A stretch of 64,000 bases of DNA from Schistocephalus solidus (taxonomy: Eukaryota > Platyhelminthes > Cestoda > Diphyllobothriidea > Diphyllobothriidae), in assembly GCA_017591395.1 (NCBI GenBank), contig WEDG01000861.1, positions 1 through 64,000 on the forward strand. Reading direction: 5' to 3'. The notes beneath the pieces are model-generated. The model saw only the letters and a program-made list of their open reading frames with translations, made no database searches and had not been told where the DNA came from. Below are positions 22,166 through 34,429 of the stretch, in pieces. Position 1 is the first letter of the stretch, and every line of letters begins with the position of its first letter. The position numbers and the translations under genes are program-made.

Positions 22166-23979
22166 AGTAATAGCAATTCATTTGAAATTAAAACGCTTGG
22201 GTGTCAATACGAGGCAGTCCCGCCCAAAGTAATGTATCTGAATTTTGTGATTCAAAAACGTCAGAAATGTACAAAAATAATATTGAAGCTGAATTCATTT
22301 TCTGTTTCTGAAAAACAATGCGATTCACTACATCAGCCCTCATCTAATTTTTACGAAGGTCAGCGGTAATGTTTTCGTACCCCTTCACGTAACTCTGCGT
22401 TTGCATACCTTTCCAGGTTACCCGTTTACTGGGAAAAGTGTGCAATCTCTCGCAACGGGATGGACCTTGTATGCAGTCGATGCTATTTTGCTTGCTTGAT
22501 GTGTATTCTGAATAAAAAGCTGATAGCGTCTCAGAAAATCTTTTTATTTTCTGAAAGCTCCGTTTTGTTGCCCTAATTTTTCTTTGGTGATATCACCGAT
22601 AAATCAGGGTCTAATAAACGTTTATTGGTATGGGTTGGCTCCGGATGTGGTATGCGCTAACTTAGGCCTGCAAATTCATGAACTATGAAATACGAGCAAA
22701 TAAGTATATTCAAGTCGTACCTTGTTGACATATGAATTTGAAAGATTTAAACGAAAACAGTCCCTGTAGTGAATGTTTTGTTATCGGCCAGTTTTTAATT
22801 TCAGTTTCTGAAACAAGGGCAAATGCTCTTGCCAAGATAATATCTAATGACCGGGGATGTGTGCATCCCATATACTGAATTATTTCCAAAAAGTGATCGA
22901 TAAATTAGTCAGTGAGTTAGTTAATAATCAATTAATTAGATACGCCATAATATGCTGAAACGAATATATTAATATTATTCCAACTGGACTTAACTTAATT
23001 TTTGATGATATGCATGACAGGTTAATTTGTATTGACCTCATTTCTTTATGCAGAAATACCGAGCTCTAAAACTTTTAATCACCTGTTGATCTTTAATGGC
23101 TGATCATGTATAGGTCATAAACAGCAGTTGCTGAAAATTGATGTAGGTCATCTGGCCGACAGTTCCTGCCGACTCTTTTTGTCCCGCAGACACATATTTA
23201 AAGCTCATACGGCTGGGCAAATCATCAACTGGAGTCTTCTTGAAGTCTCATCCAATTTTGCAGGCCTCTCAGAGCTACTGAGATGCCATCTGCCGATTAC
23301 AAGAATTTCGCAATCCATGTGCTTCACTGCAGATTCACTTGCCTCTATGGAATAAAAATGTTTATTTTGGATACTGGCAATTTTTGAATTTCACCCGGTC
23401 AAGATTTCATTGATTTCTATTAGAATCCCGCAGTTTAGCTACGTAAAACGCTCGTTCTAACGTCCCTGTGGATGGTTCCTTCCTAATATTTTAATCTAAT
23501 TGTCCCGGTGTTTCACCCCAAGACTAACCCGAAGGGGTACGAAACATTTTATATTGATGACGTTATGTTGTGGTGCTAAGGCCGGGCCAATTAACGAGAA
23601 AAAAGTGTGGCAACGCAACCAATTCGATAAATACGAACCCTCAAGCTGCAGCCCAAGGTTCTGGATATTGCATTTCTGCAACGAAACCAAATCCTCACTA
23701 ATTACACCATTTTGAGACAACGCACCAGCGGTCACCTCTTAAGATGAATAACAAACAACTAAACGAACAACCCTTTTAACAGAGACGTAGCTGAGAGTAG
23801 TCGGAAATCAGGAGGACAAACAGAAATTTTTAGAAAAAGAAGAAAACTAAGAAGGGGAGATAATTGGAACACACAATCAGGAAAAATAGAAAAATTAAGA
23901 AGAAATTGCAAAGAACACCTTGAAGACCTGCTTAAAACGCCCGCAATCAACCCAATTTACTAGTTACACCTCGTCTGTA
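22166..23979. other. Unassigned non-coding stretch
   Basis: No gene or repeat is supported. Short frames near 23128-23355 and 23496-23950 have no recognisable features. Confidence 0.4.
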
Positions 23980-24115
23980 ACCGATGGCTCCGTGGTAGAG
24001 CAGGCATGACCAGGCTTGCAATAACAAAAGTCAATTGAATCACCGCCGGCAAAGCCAATTGAGAAGTACGTAAGTCTCAGTTGACTCCGGTTCGCAGTGC
24101 CTGCCTTCCTCCCTT
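23980..24115 (+). repeat. tRNA-like (SINE-like) sequence with A and B boxes
   Basis: TGGCTCCGTGGT at 23985-23996 followed by agagca resembles the tRNA A box and D loop. GGTTCGCAGTGCC at 24089-24101 resembles a B box. The boxes are about 93 bases apart, much further than in an ordinary intronless tRNA, and no acceptor-stem pairing is evident. A tRNA-derived SINE head or a tRNA pseudogene is more likely than a working tRNA. Confidence 0.35.
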
Positions 24116-25395
24116 CGAAAAATGTACGACTTTTCTGAGAAGATTATATGGACAACTCTAGAGCAAATTCAGTAACAAGCTGCCAATCTGAACCTGTTCT
24201 CATCAACTATCCCTGCTTCTCCTGCGCATACGGGGACGGTCGTTCTCAGCACCTTTTATTGCGATCCAAGTGACCCCAGCATCTACTTACGTTCCGCTGA
24301 AGGCTCCCATGAGTTCTGATGAAGCGGTGTTCACTCTCGATTACCGCAAGCAGCCACAGGGTGGCTATCATCGAGCGCAGAATAGCATTACCGACTGCAA
24401 TGGAAATTTCAGACTTCTTCGCGGTCACCAATAAATATTATAGACAGGAACAGCTTATCAGCGTTGGGATTTACACCAAAGGACACGGATTTAGGTGGTT
24501 AAAACATGGGGTGGGTTTAGCCTGGCTGAGCACATCAAATAAAGTTAAAAATGACCTTTCGATTCTCCCTGGTTTTTGTAATGAATGTTATTCTGCCTAT
24601 ATTGCTAGTACGTTAGCGGATGCAGGCGGGGTTTAGGGCACAGTTTCAGTGCGCAAAGGCTAGAATGTTTCGATAAAAACGATTGGCTTGTGGCCCTTTA
24701 TCATATGTAAATATGATCATACCATCTCTCTCAGCATAAGTTTAAATAAACTCACTTTGCGTCTCAACATGCTTGACAACCTAGTCTTGTGGTCACACGT
24801 TGACATTCACAACATGATTAAATTGCAGAAACATTGTCCTTAAAAACATAAGCATATATATTTGCAACAGTAAAAAAATACTATTGCAAAATCATCAATG
24901 CATAATTTACTGTCTATCCGAACTTCCTTAGTCATAAAAATGCCTAGTTAGATGCAATGAAAAACGAACAATAAGAATCGGGCAATTTAAACGAAGGCTC
25001 TTACTAATATGAAGGTTTTGTGGCACATCTGACCGGCCTCCGCGTGAATATGTGATGAAATGTTGTAAAAAAATGAAAAAAAGTGTTATAAGTGTACTGA
25101 ATAATTAAATTGATGTACTACCATTACATTCTATAAACAACAAACTAGGCCTCCACTGAAAATAAAGCCCACCACATATGTGACGTCTGCTTGGTGGTGT
25201 CGACCATACAACATTAATAAGCAGCAAGTATAGCAGGAACATCCTTCAATAGTTGATTGAGTTACCCAGCCATTTAGCAGTCTACCGTTTTACAAGCAAT
25301 TTTCCTCAAAATTACGCTAAAATAATCAAACAAATTGCTAAAGCTGGCTTTTGAAATTTAGCCGCCCTTTTTCTCCTTATTGTTCGCATGTAAAT

Positions 25396-25398
<3 letters not shown>
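24116..25398. other. Unassigned non-coding stretch
   Basis: A 105-codon frame on plus (24319-24636) has no recognisable domain. Nothing else is supported. Confidence 0.4.

Positions 25399-25443
<45 letters not shown>
25399..25443. repeat. (TA)n microsatellite
   Basis: A run of about 22 TA units. It abuts the 3' end of the Penelope-like relic that reads leftward from 26075. Confidence 0.95.
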
Positions 25444-25445
<2 letters not shown>

Positions 25446-26075
25446 AATAACGGAGGTGGTTTGCATCCCGAGATACTATAATGAAAAAGAAAAACGTTCT
25501 TCGGGAAATGGAGTTGAACTCGTAGATTTTCAAGTTGGTGACACTGACCCGTCGTCAGACGAAATGAACAGAGGAGAAAGTGAAGTGGCGTGACAGGACA
25601 GATAGTGACAAACAATCACCTGGAATGAGGGGGTGGTGGGAGGTCAATTAATTGAAAAGGGGAGTTGAAGAGAGAACAATTGCGTTTGCTTGTTTTGGAG
25701 TGGGAGGCAGGCGGCGAGTAACTTAGCTCGGCTAGATTATCGATACTGGTTCCGTGTTGGAATATAGAGGTCACTGCGTCAGTTGGAGGTGTCGGAACGT
25801 TTAATTGCGGTTCACCATGTGTGAGGTGGGGTTGGCGAATAGTGGGATTAAAAACCGCAAGGATTAGCAGTCGCTGCTAATGGGAGGGCGCCCGTTAGTA
25901 AATCGTGCACGTAATCGTTCGTTATGAGCATCTAGGTTGACGTGGCGGTTAATGCTAGTTGTGCTAGAGTGCCAATCTTCGAGGAATTCTCGAGCATATT
26001 TTGTGTTGGTCATGGCGATCACTTCAGTACCGTCCTACTTGAAGCGATGGTCGCATTCAACTTTTTCTGTTAACT
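25444..26075 (-). mobile_element. Penelope-like element, C-terminal and 3' tail relic
   Basis: On the minus strand from about 26070 the frame reads HRFKYDGTEVIAMTNTKYARE, then FLEDWHSSTTSINRHVNLDAHNE and LRARFTNGRPP. This is the C-terminal part of a GIY-YIG endonuclease domain of a Penelope-like element (GH.F pattern, the A.E..E.W block and the SIN.h..L block). Downstream come a stop-rich tail, a CTGACGACGGGTC block near 25550, and an end directly against the (TA)n run at 25443. Reverse transcriptase and the GIY-YIG active-site start are absent, so the copy is truncated. Confidence 0.65.
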
Positions 26076-29000
26076 GCAATTTTGACGAAATTCAGTGCGT
26101 AGTGCGTACTTTGCGTGTTTATATATTTTCCTCAAATTTCCTGTCTTTAACCATACAAATTAGCGGTTCAATCCACTTAACTCAGGACGCACATGCCGTT
26201 AAAAGCGCAAAATATCTCTGGGTGGCCAGCAGTATGAATAATTTGCCTAGTGCCTTAAATATTTCACTCCGAAAGTGGGTTGCTTCCTAATTTACTTTTT
26301 AACTATACAACAGGTATATTATCGCTAAAGCGAGTTATTTATGTGATTATCATAAGGCGGGGTGCTTTCAAACAGGCCATAGGTGATTTGCTGGCCACCG
26401 TCCTGATGAGTGGTTCACACTGTGACAGCAAGCTTACAGATGTATGATGGTTGTTCAGTCAGACATTTAGTCCGGTTTACGAAAATTATAGCCATTTAAT
26501 GGCAAGTGGTTTGCAGCAAAATACTCAAAGGTTAAAATATTTTCAAACCAATTTCTTGTCGAGAATTCAAAGAAAAAACTTGTATATGGATGTTGCACAG
26601 CTCCTGTAAATAGCAACATTTAACGCTTTTCAAGCAGTTGTGCTCATCTCATGCATTCACTCACTGTTTTCTCAAACACAACCATCTGATCGATGAAAGC
26701 ATTTTCTTCAATAGAAAACTTATAACCCCCGGCCGACAATCAGTTCTGCCGTCGAGTTTCATCCTACGTCATCATCAACAGCCTTTAAAATTATTGAGAA
26801 AATCCACTTAACGCATTAAAAGTTCAAAACCATTCCGTTGTAAAGAAGAAAATAGAAAATTTGTTTAATCAGGGTTGTAAGCATAACTTATATATCAGTA
26901 TGCGTCGGCTGAATAAAAGAAATATTAACTGAGCATTAGGAATAAAATGCCCATTAGTATATGCACGCTCTAAGCTAACACGAGTTCTCCTTTGTTGATA
27001 TTTTCCATTTTAACTGAATAAGTTTTAGTCAATAAATCTTTATATTTATTTTTAAGCATATTTGATTTGAGAAATGTAACTGGGGAGTAAGGCAATTTTC
27101 GTGAGGCAATTAGCGTGGCTTGCCATCCTTATCAACAGCAATTTCTCCAGCCGCTAATAAAAGTTTCAATTCGAGTGAATGAGCCAATCGCCTTCGAGAG
27201 CGCGTGAGTCGTGGTGGGATAGTTATGGGATTCTTTTGGTAGTCATACCGTTTCGACTTAAACTTTAATCAGACGGGTGTGTGTTTATGGTTGCACCCTA
27301 CTGTAATTCTTGTGGAAAGCATGTTTTAACTTTCGAATGGGGCTAAATTCTTCTAGGCAGTTCCCCATCTCTTACTAAAATACACAAACACAGCATATAT
27401 AATATTTCCTCCGGTGTTAAATGGAGGAGCACTTATCACAAGTGTAATTTTTTAAGTAATAAACGATTATAAATTATGCAGTTAATGAGCAGTTTCACAA
27501 TTTTGGGATCCAATAATTCCCACTTTACACGCTTCTTTTGAATTCATACCGGGAAAAATTACTTCTGATATTATTTATTTCGAATTTAAAAATATGCGCC
27601 ACGTACGCCGCCTCCTTTTAATCTTTCGGAGCGTTGAGCATTCATAAGGATAACGAGATCGGAGTATAATCAAAGCGTCAAAACTGCATAAAATTCTGCG
27701 TGTTTGAACACCGGGTTTTCAGCTGTACATGAATTGTAATTCGCGTGATCGATTGTTGATTTGTGCTTCAGAGGAAACGTACCTGAAATCTACACTTTAC
27801 CCTGATGTACTAAATTTTGGTGGAATAAAATATTAGCTGCTTGAATGCGCTTGGCCTGATGCCATCCAGGCAGTATGAGTCTATTTTTCGTTTTTGCCGT
27901 GGACTAAGTTATAATAATAGATTAACTTCAGCATATTATGTTTGTACGGAGATGTATATGTCGACCGTACATAGGTTGACATTATAAGCACTCTGCGTAG
28001 CATTGAAGACGCAGTTGCACTGACAACGGTCACCCAGAATTTAAGGTCTTAGAAGACCGTATATTTTGGTCACACATTCAGGCAGTAAGAGGAATTCTTG
28101 GAGGCAATTGTAAGCAGCTGACGGAATACGTTAATGCAAGATCCATCAGATATGTGTTCACAGGTTATTCCATCTGCGAATAAGGAATTAAAAACACTTT
28201 GTTTATAGTTTATATGGGTTGCAATTTCCTACTATATAGCAAACGCATTTACATATTACGGGTCAACAAGTTTCTTTATGTTTGACACAAAACCTTTATA
28301 CACCTACAAAGAACCCAGAGCTCCTATTTCTAGTATATATTCTTACTAAAATATATGCATTTTGTGCGCCAAAAGGATATTTATTAGGTAAATTGTAAGC
28401 CAATGTTTAAATACGAGTAAGTAATTGAGTGGTCCTACAGGCTTTTAATTCAATTTAAGTGATTGCTTTTACTATAAGCATAATGTTAGAATTTGAAACT
28501 CGGCAAACACCGCTTTACTTATATTTCTATATCACTTACCAATGACGTAGGTTTGGTAGCGTTGCTTAGAAAATACTGAATGCCAGTTTTAAAATACGAG
28601 TATTCATTTCCCTATTTAAAATACGTATAAACTCCTGAAATATGACCAATTTTCAATGATTTGAACCATCAGAATATTGCAACCAGAATATTCATGCTAC
28701 TAGGAGTAATGCTACTCAGTTCGCCATCTCCTGTCAACTACGAAATCTTTGATTCTTGCCCGAGAATTTTAATATATCTTATTTAATCGTTTAACCTAGC
28801 TGATTTCTTAGTTAATAAAAGTGTAGTTCATGGTTAAAGCCTAAATGACTCACTTGGATTTGCTAGATGAGGTTTCCAGTTGACGCAGCATGAGCAAAGG
28901 GTTGGAACATATAGCAAAGAATCGAGCACCAAAATATATTCAAAGTTGCAACTCAGGCTTGAAGTAAGGCTCAATATATTATTTATATCATGGAAGATTC

Positions 29001-29699
29001 CTACGACAAGAGCATAGGCACTAGCCAATAACTAAAGTTTACTAAGAAATCCCCAACGAAATTTCTGAACTACGGGGTCATCGCGTCATTCAGCGAACGA
29101 ATGAAAGAATTTTAAGAAAGATGCTTATCTGACCTGAACCGAAAGTAACACCGCAGCCCTGACGCAAGCTCCTCAGTTAGACTGGAAAGCAGACGATAAA
29201 AATAGGCAGAAACAACTTTTACGAACAGACTGGTTGCTGCACTGGAAGCAAGCACTAATGGCTCGATGTCACTAACTTTCAAGGGTTTTACGTGATATTT
29301 TGGCCATGTAAGCTTTAGAGAATTTTTGGACAGTATATATTATTTCGATCAAACAGGCCCGATAATGGCGTTCTAATGCAGCTTTCCGTGATGAGGGTGA
29401 ATTTGTATTTGCCATGGATATGCAGTACCATAGCAAGCGCAACCTACAAATGCTGCAAACATCATGGTATGACGAATAAATCTTCAATGCTGCCTCTGAT
29501 CATTGGTTCGGGCACGAATTCAATATGGCAGATGAAACATATTTTGTTATTGTGATAACGACTATTCCTTATTAACTGCTTCCTGTGCGTCACGTTTCAC
29601 CTGGATCGATGGCAAACATTTTTTATTCGAAAGGGCATTGATGAAATATATACTTTTTAACGGCATTTGTCCTTTATATGCCTTGATTTAGTTTGTGCA
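26076..29699. other. Unassigned AT-rich stretch
   Basis: About 3.6 kb without a supported gene, RNA gene or repeat match on either strand. Confidence 0.45.
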
Positions 29700-31440
29700 A
29701 ATTACTGCGGACTAGGTGATGGTGTCATTCAATGTCTACGCTCTCTTCACCTTGATCCCACAAGGCCTGGCAATCGAAACGATCAATGAACTGCTCAAGA
29801 GCAAGTACAACGAAACGGATGAGATGGTGAAACGTAGACGTCTCATCCAGCTATTAAAATTCTGCCTGACGACGTACATACACTCGAAGGATCAACGTAC
29901 GAACAGAACTAAGGGATGCCAATGGGATCGCCGCTCACGGGCTTCATCGCAGAGGCAATACTCCAAAAATTAGAGACTGGTTTTCCCAAACTACGAACTT
30001 AAAATTCTGGACTCGGTATGTTGACGATACCTTCGTCATCATCGAGCGGGAAATGGTCAATGAATTTCACATCAGCCTGAATGCTGTTTTCCCTGACATT
30101 CATTTTACAATGGCGGCTAAAGTCAACAACCAACTGCCGTTCCTAGACGTTCTCGTCCATCGAAAACTCAAAGAGGACCTTAAAACGATGGTGTATAGGA
30201 AGGCCTCCAGTACCAGCTAATACCTGAGCTACCATAGCAAACACCCGTTATGCCACAAACGCAGTTCTGTTCGAACAATATACAAAAGGGCTGAAAGACA
30301 CTGCACCGAGCCAGCTGAAAGACAGGCAGACATGCGATACCTCCAACGACTCTTCAAGCCCGACGGTTTTCTCCGCAACTTCATCGAACGCAGCAGACAG
30401 TCCAGGCAAAGCCGACGGCCAGTGACCGAACAGCCAAATATATGGCGAGCCTCGCCATACATTGACGGCGTTTCCGAGGTGGTTTTCCGTCTCCTAAGAC
30501 CGCTGGGGATCGGCATCGCCCACCGGCTGAAGTCAACCTTTCGACATCTGGTTGTGAGACCAAAGGCCCCATTCCCCGAGGTGTAACAACAAGCGTCATC
30601 TAACGGGTTCAATATAATTTATGTGCAGTTACCTACATTGGGCGAGAGGGAAACGGCTACAAACCCGAGTAGGGAATACATGAGGACAGAAAGAAGGATG
30701 GACCCAGTTTCTTTGGTGGCGGATCACTGCGCAGACCCTGAACACACATTCGCCTTCAGAATGCCGAAAGTCAGGGTCGGGGAAGTGACCGCGTGGCAAG
30801 GGAAACCATCGGGGCCTGGCACACGGGAAAAACCTCAATCAATCGTTATGTGACACTTCCTACGGCCTACCAAGCCCTCCGGATGCAGCTCAATAAACAA
30901 AGAGCCAACTTGAACATGGGCCTAACGTACATCTGAAAAGCGATAAGTCCATTGTGGACACACGCAATAGCACCACAACCCAGGCCCGATAAAGGAACAG
31001 TTATTGCCTCGACCAGCACAATCACTTATCTGGCAGGTGCGAAAACACACGTAGGTGTGATCACAACCGAGATTAACAGTCTGGGACAGCAGTTTCGGTC
31101 GATGGGGGTACTGAAGACTGCTGCCAACGTGCGAACACCGGCCCCCGACCAGATTGAGATCAAGCCATCACCAACCCGCCCCCGTCCAACTCGGGACCGG
31201 TGTAAAGGCAAAGGATGATCACCAAGGGTGAAACACTGCCCTCATCTTCAAGCAGCATGATGACTGAGGATCTCCGCCCCCAACCCGGCCCCTCCTCCAC
31301 GCCAATTAAAAAGCCTTAGTAATCTCATATTAACCTTAATGTTACCACCTATAAATACTGCGAGGCGCGGTACAATACTTACCTCCGACGATGGAATCTT
31401 GTTTGATTTTGAAACGTCAGGACAAGATAACCATTGTTCC
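29700..31440 (+). mobile_element. Penelope-like element, RT to 3' end, decayed
   Basis: This is the longest PLE relic on the plus strand. It opens in reverse-transcriptase motif A, SFNVYALFTLIPQGLAIET (29722 on), where the usual catalytic Asp reads Asn. A KGMPMGSPLTGFIAEAILQK block follows after a frame change, then RYVDDTFVIIE at about 30015-30045, and NNQLPFLDVLVHRKL at about 30130. An endonuclease region follows: YVQLPTLGERETA, DPVSLVADHCADPEHTFAF (30695-30755) and PTAYQALRMQLNKQRANL (about 30860). The C-terminal tail runs to about 31218 and the 3' end, with a hammerhead-like motif, lies next to (AT)n at 31461. At least four frame breaks are visible. The element class copies itself by target-primed reverse transcription. 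Confidence 0.75.
31385..31420 (+). ncRNA. Hammerhead-ribozyme-like motif in PLE 3' region
   Basis: CCGACGA (31385-31391), then a stem tggaatc / gatttt with a ttgttt loop, then GAAACGTCAG (31411-31420). This follows the order box 1, stem II, GAAA of minimal hammerheads known from PLEs. Box 1 departs from CUGAUGA at two positions. Self-cleavage is not assured. Confidence 0.45.
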
Positions 31441-31456
31441 CCTGATCGCCTCTTCT

Positions 31457-31460
<4 letters not shown>

Positions 31461-31504
<44 letters not shown>
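31461..31504. repeat. (AT)22 microsatellite, left end of foldback element
   Basis: Uninterrupted AT run between the PLE 3' end and the first foldback unit. Confidence 0.95.
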
Positions 31505-31507
<3 letters not shown>

Positions 31508-32624
31508 TCAAACAACTGCATGACACACACTGATGTGGTTAGGATCGCACTCGATCCCATTCTGTCCACCCGCCCGCCAGCTAGCCACTGGCAATAAACG
31601 TACGTTGTGTCATAAGCCACATGCCACATCTTATACACACGTATGTTGCTAAAGATGTAACAGGCAAGACGTAGACAGCTGTTTCACGGTTTTTACGATC
31701 ATCAGTACGCCATATGCCTTGTGCAGTGAGGTACATACAAGTCAATCAGCTGCGTGAAACTCACCGATGTGGTTAGGATCGAACTTGATCCCATTCTGTC
31801 CGCCACCCACCCGCCAGCTAGGCAATGGCGATAAACGAACGTTGTGTCATAGGGCACATACCACATATAATGCACAGGTATGTTGCTAAGTGCGCAACAG
31901 GCAAGACGCAAACAGCTGTTTCACGGTTGTTAACGATCATCAGTACGTCATATGCCTTGTGCAGTGAGGTACAAGAGCAAGTCAAACAAGTGCTGAACAT
32001 TCACTTATGTGGGTAGGATCTCACTCGATCCTATTTTGACCGCCCCCCGCCAGCTAGCTACCGGCGATAAACGATATGGCCTACAGATGATCGGAAACAA
32101 GCGTGAAACAGCTGTCTGCGTCTTGCCTGTTGCACACTTAGCAACATACATGTGCATTATATGTGGCTTGTCTCTTATGACACAACGTTCGTTTATCGCC
32201 AGTGGCTAGCTGGCGAGCGGGCGGACAGAATGGGATCGAGAACGATCCTTACCACATCAGTGAGCGTCATGCAGTTGTTTGACTTGTATATACCTTAATG
32301 CACAAGGCATATGGCGTACTGTTGATCGATTACAACCGTGAAACAGCTGTCTACGTCTTGCATGTTTCATCTTTAGCAACAAACGTGTGTATTATATGTG
32401 GCATGTGTCTAATGACATAACGTTCGTTTATCGCCAGGGGCTAGCTGGCGAGCGGGCGGACTGAATGGGATCGAGTGCGATTCTTACCATGTCAGTGAGT
32501 GTCGTGCAGTTGTTTGACTTGTATATACCTCACTGAACAAGGCATATGAGATACTAATAATCAGTAACAACTGTGAAACAGCTGTCTACGTCTTACTTGT
32601 TGCATTGTTATCATCATAAATGTG

Positions 32625-32626
<2 letters not shown>

Positions 32627-32680
<54 letters not shown>
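32627..32680. repeat. (AT)27 microsatellite, right end of foldback element
   Basis: Uninterrupted AT run. It borders the exon-like minus-strand frame that starts at 32681. Confidence 0.95.
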
Positions 32681-32683
<3 letters not shown>

Positions 32684-32939
32684 CATAGCTTTGAAGAAAA
32701 CGCTTGGCCTGGTGGATCCGGATGTCTACAACTCTATGCATTCTAACCAATGTATCTGTCAGTAAATATGATGGATTTTGTTCCTTAAACATTTTATCTG
32801 TTCTTGCTGGTCCAGAAAAACCAACAGTTATCCTTTCGTTACCAGATTCCTCCATGATAGAGTTCTCTTTGTCTGCAAATGTTGCGCACATATGTGCCCA
32901 TCCGCCCCAATCTTTGCTGCCCGGCTTTGGCTTACCCAC
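32681..32939 (-). other. Exon-like open frame, unidentified, cut by AT repeat
   Basis: The minus strand is open from 32939 and reads KDWGGWAHMCATFADKENS, then IMEESGNERITVGFSGPARTD and a Leu/Arg-rich stretch LLTDTLVRMHRVVDIRIHQA, until it runs into the (AT)n sequence at 32680. Composition is protein-like, and a decayed homologue exists at 10480-10830 with the same order of peptide blocks. That supports a once-coding segment. No start, splice sites or family can be assigned. It may be an exon of a host gene, or part of an unrecognised element interrupted by the foldback insertion. Confidence 0.35.
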
Positions 32940-33259
32940 GTTTACATTTAGCCTTCTTTTTTTTCATCTTTTGGGAAAATTCCAATATCTCCAATGCACT
33001 TCATGTCTCTCCGTTCGCTTTTTTTATCTCATGAATATTTCAATCATCGTTAATGATGTGTCAGACCAACATTCACCCAATGGTGAAAAGCTGCCTTTTT
33101 GGTCAGTATTGTCGACAGAGGATTCCAATCTGTAAGATAAGGCTTCACACCAGGCCCTCTGTGGCAAACGTCAATGTCCTTTATTTAATTTCTAGATTGT
33201 TGCGAAGGATTCATCAACTTCAGAGATAGTAGGGTTATCAGCTCAAACCTTGTCATTGT

Positions 33260-34200
33260 TAAATATTTGCAGGTTCCTGTAGAGAGTCGCAAGAAGTAGC
33301 TGAACTGCTGTCCCAACTTCCGGTAACATTTAATGTTAATCGTATAAAAAACCGCGAAAATGTGATGGTTTTAACCTTTAAATTTGACGAAAGATTGCTG
33401 GAGTCCGTTCTCAGAGGAAAGCCTCTACATCCGATTGCAGACGACATCGTGCAAGCATTACAACTGAAGGGATGTTTAAGCCAAATGATCTTATACATTG
33501 TGGTCACATTTACATGCAACAAAATCTTAGGTTGCAGTATTCAGTTTCAATGTCGGCAAATAATTAATTTCTGTCCTTATTTCTAGGTGCTTTACCCAGA
33601 AAAAAACCTTTCGAAGAACCAAAAAGGTGACGTTTACAGAATAAAAATATTAACTGATTATTCTTTAGTGGAAAATAAGAAAAGGAATGCATAGCCTGAA
33701 ATAGCACTGATAGATTGATACTGCTGAACGATTCTTCTAATAATTAATTTGTTTAAACTGCAATGTTCCAGAAGAGTAACATTATAAAGGACTTGGATTA
33801 ATTGTTTTAATTGTAAATGTCGCTAGTCAATAAATATTTTAAGTAATATCGATTGTTAATGGGGATACAAAATTGATCCTTTTGAATAGGTGGGTTGTTA
33901 TGTGTAAGGTAAAACGAAATATTGATAGTTATTATGGTCTCAAGCTATTAAAATATGCCGGACTATCAGAAATACATGCTTCTTATCATAATTTCTAAAC
34001 GCAAATTCAAGATAATACTACACAGTTTTCTTAAATTTGGCCATCATTGTCATTCCCTCGGAAAAAACTTCATTCAAACAGCTTTACATAAGGAAAACCT
34101 TTGCATTGTTACACATGTCTTCATAATTACAATTGTACCTTTAAAAGAATCCTCAGAAAACATGTATCTTGTGGTTCCTATAACGGTCATCACCAATAAA
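33260..34200 (+). repeat. Third copy of duplicated segment A
   Basis: This aligns with 60320-61120 of the right inverted arm and, reversed, with the left arm at about 46050-46810. The shared start is gtagagagtcgcaagaagtagc. Shared later blocks are gtgacgtttacag, ggtctcaagctatt, aatatgccgga and ttgaatttggccat (with changes). It is more diverged than the arms are from each other. Just downstream lies a receptor pseudogene (34430-34905), so segment A and receptor sequence are neighbours here as well. Confidence 0.65.
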
Positions 34201-34299
34201 AGATGAAAAGTTTATTCCCATCGGCATAAATTTGCTATGCTACTGCATTTTATGTACATTGCAAATCCCTGTGTATAAATTACTCGTATCTAACACGGT

Positions 34300-34337
34300 C
34301 TGATGATGGATTTAAGTTAAAATCCAAAATATCAGGT
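34300..34337 (+). ncRNA. Hammerhead-ribozyme-like motif, degenerate
   Basis: CTGATGA at 34300-34306, stem ggattt/aaatcc with an aagttaa loop, then AAAATATCAGG where GAAA would be expected. Box 1 is perfect; box 2 has lost its G. It is followed by ctcctgacccaacaatcgtgtat, which looks like a PLE 3' tail. Confidence 0.35.
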
Positions 34338-34429
34338 GATTAAAGCTCCTGACCCAACAATCGTGTATACTTCGTCACAATTACTTCCTGGAACATGCAT
34401 TTTCGCTTAAATCTGCATAGGCAGATTAT

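Larger units (their letters stand above)
31461..32680. mobile_element. Foldback element with internal 234-240 bp repeats and AT ends
   Basis: Direct units start at 31507 and 31741, with a partial third from 31981. From about 32091 the same sequence runs on the opposite strand for two units and a part, to about 32615. Markers are cagctgtttcacgg, gcaacaggcaagacg, cactcgatcccattctgtcc and catatgccttgtgcagtgaggta, each found in both orientations. The whole is a long inverted repeat centred near 32080 with (AT)n runs at both ends (31461-31504 and 32627-32680). No coding frame is shared by the units. It could be a non-autonomous foldback element, or an inverted satellite joined by PLE activity. Confidence 0.7.

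Noticed and set aside
23505..23545. gactaacccgaaggggtacgaaac as a hammerhead core
   Set aside because: The cgaaac end fits but the CUGAUGA box is absent and stems cannot be assigned convincingly.
24319..24636. 105-codon frame on plus
   Set aside because: No domain, membrane pattern or homologous copy in the window. It is in the length range expected by chance for 64 kb.
25312..25615. Frames with long Ile-Tyr repeats on minus
   Set aside because: Translation of the (TA)n microsatellite joined to PLE tail sequence. The same applies near 31400-31600 and 32586-32690.
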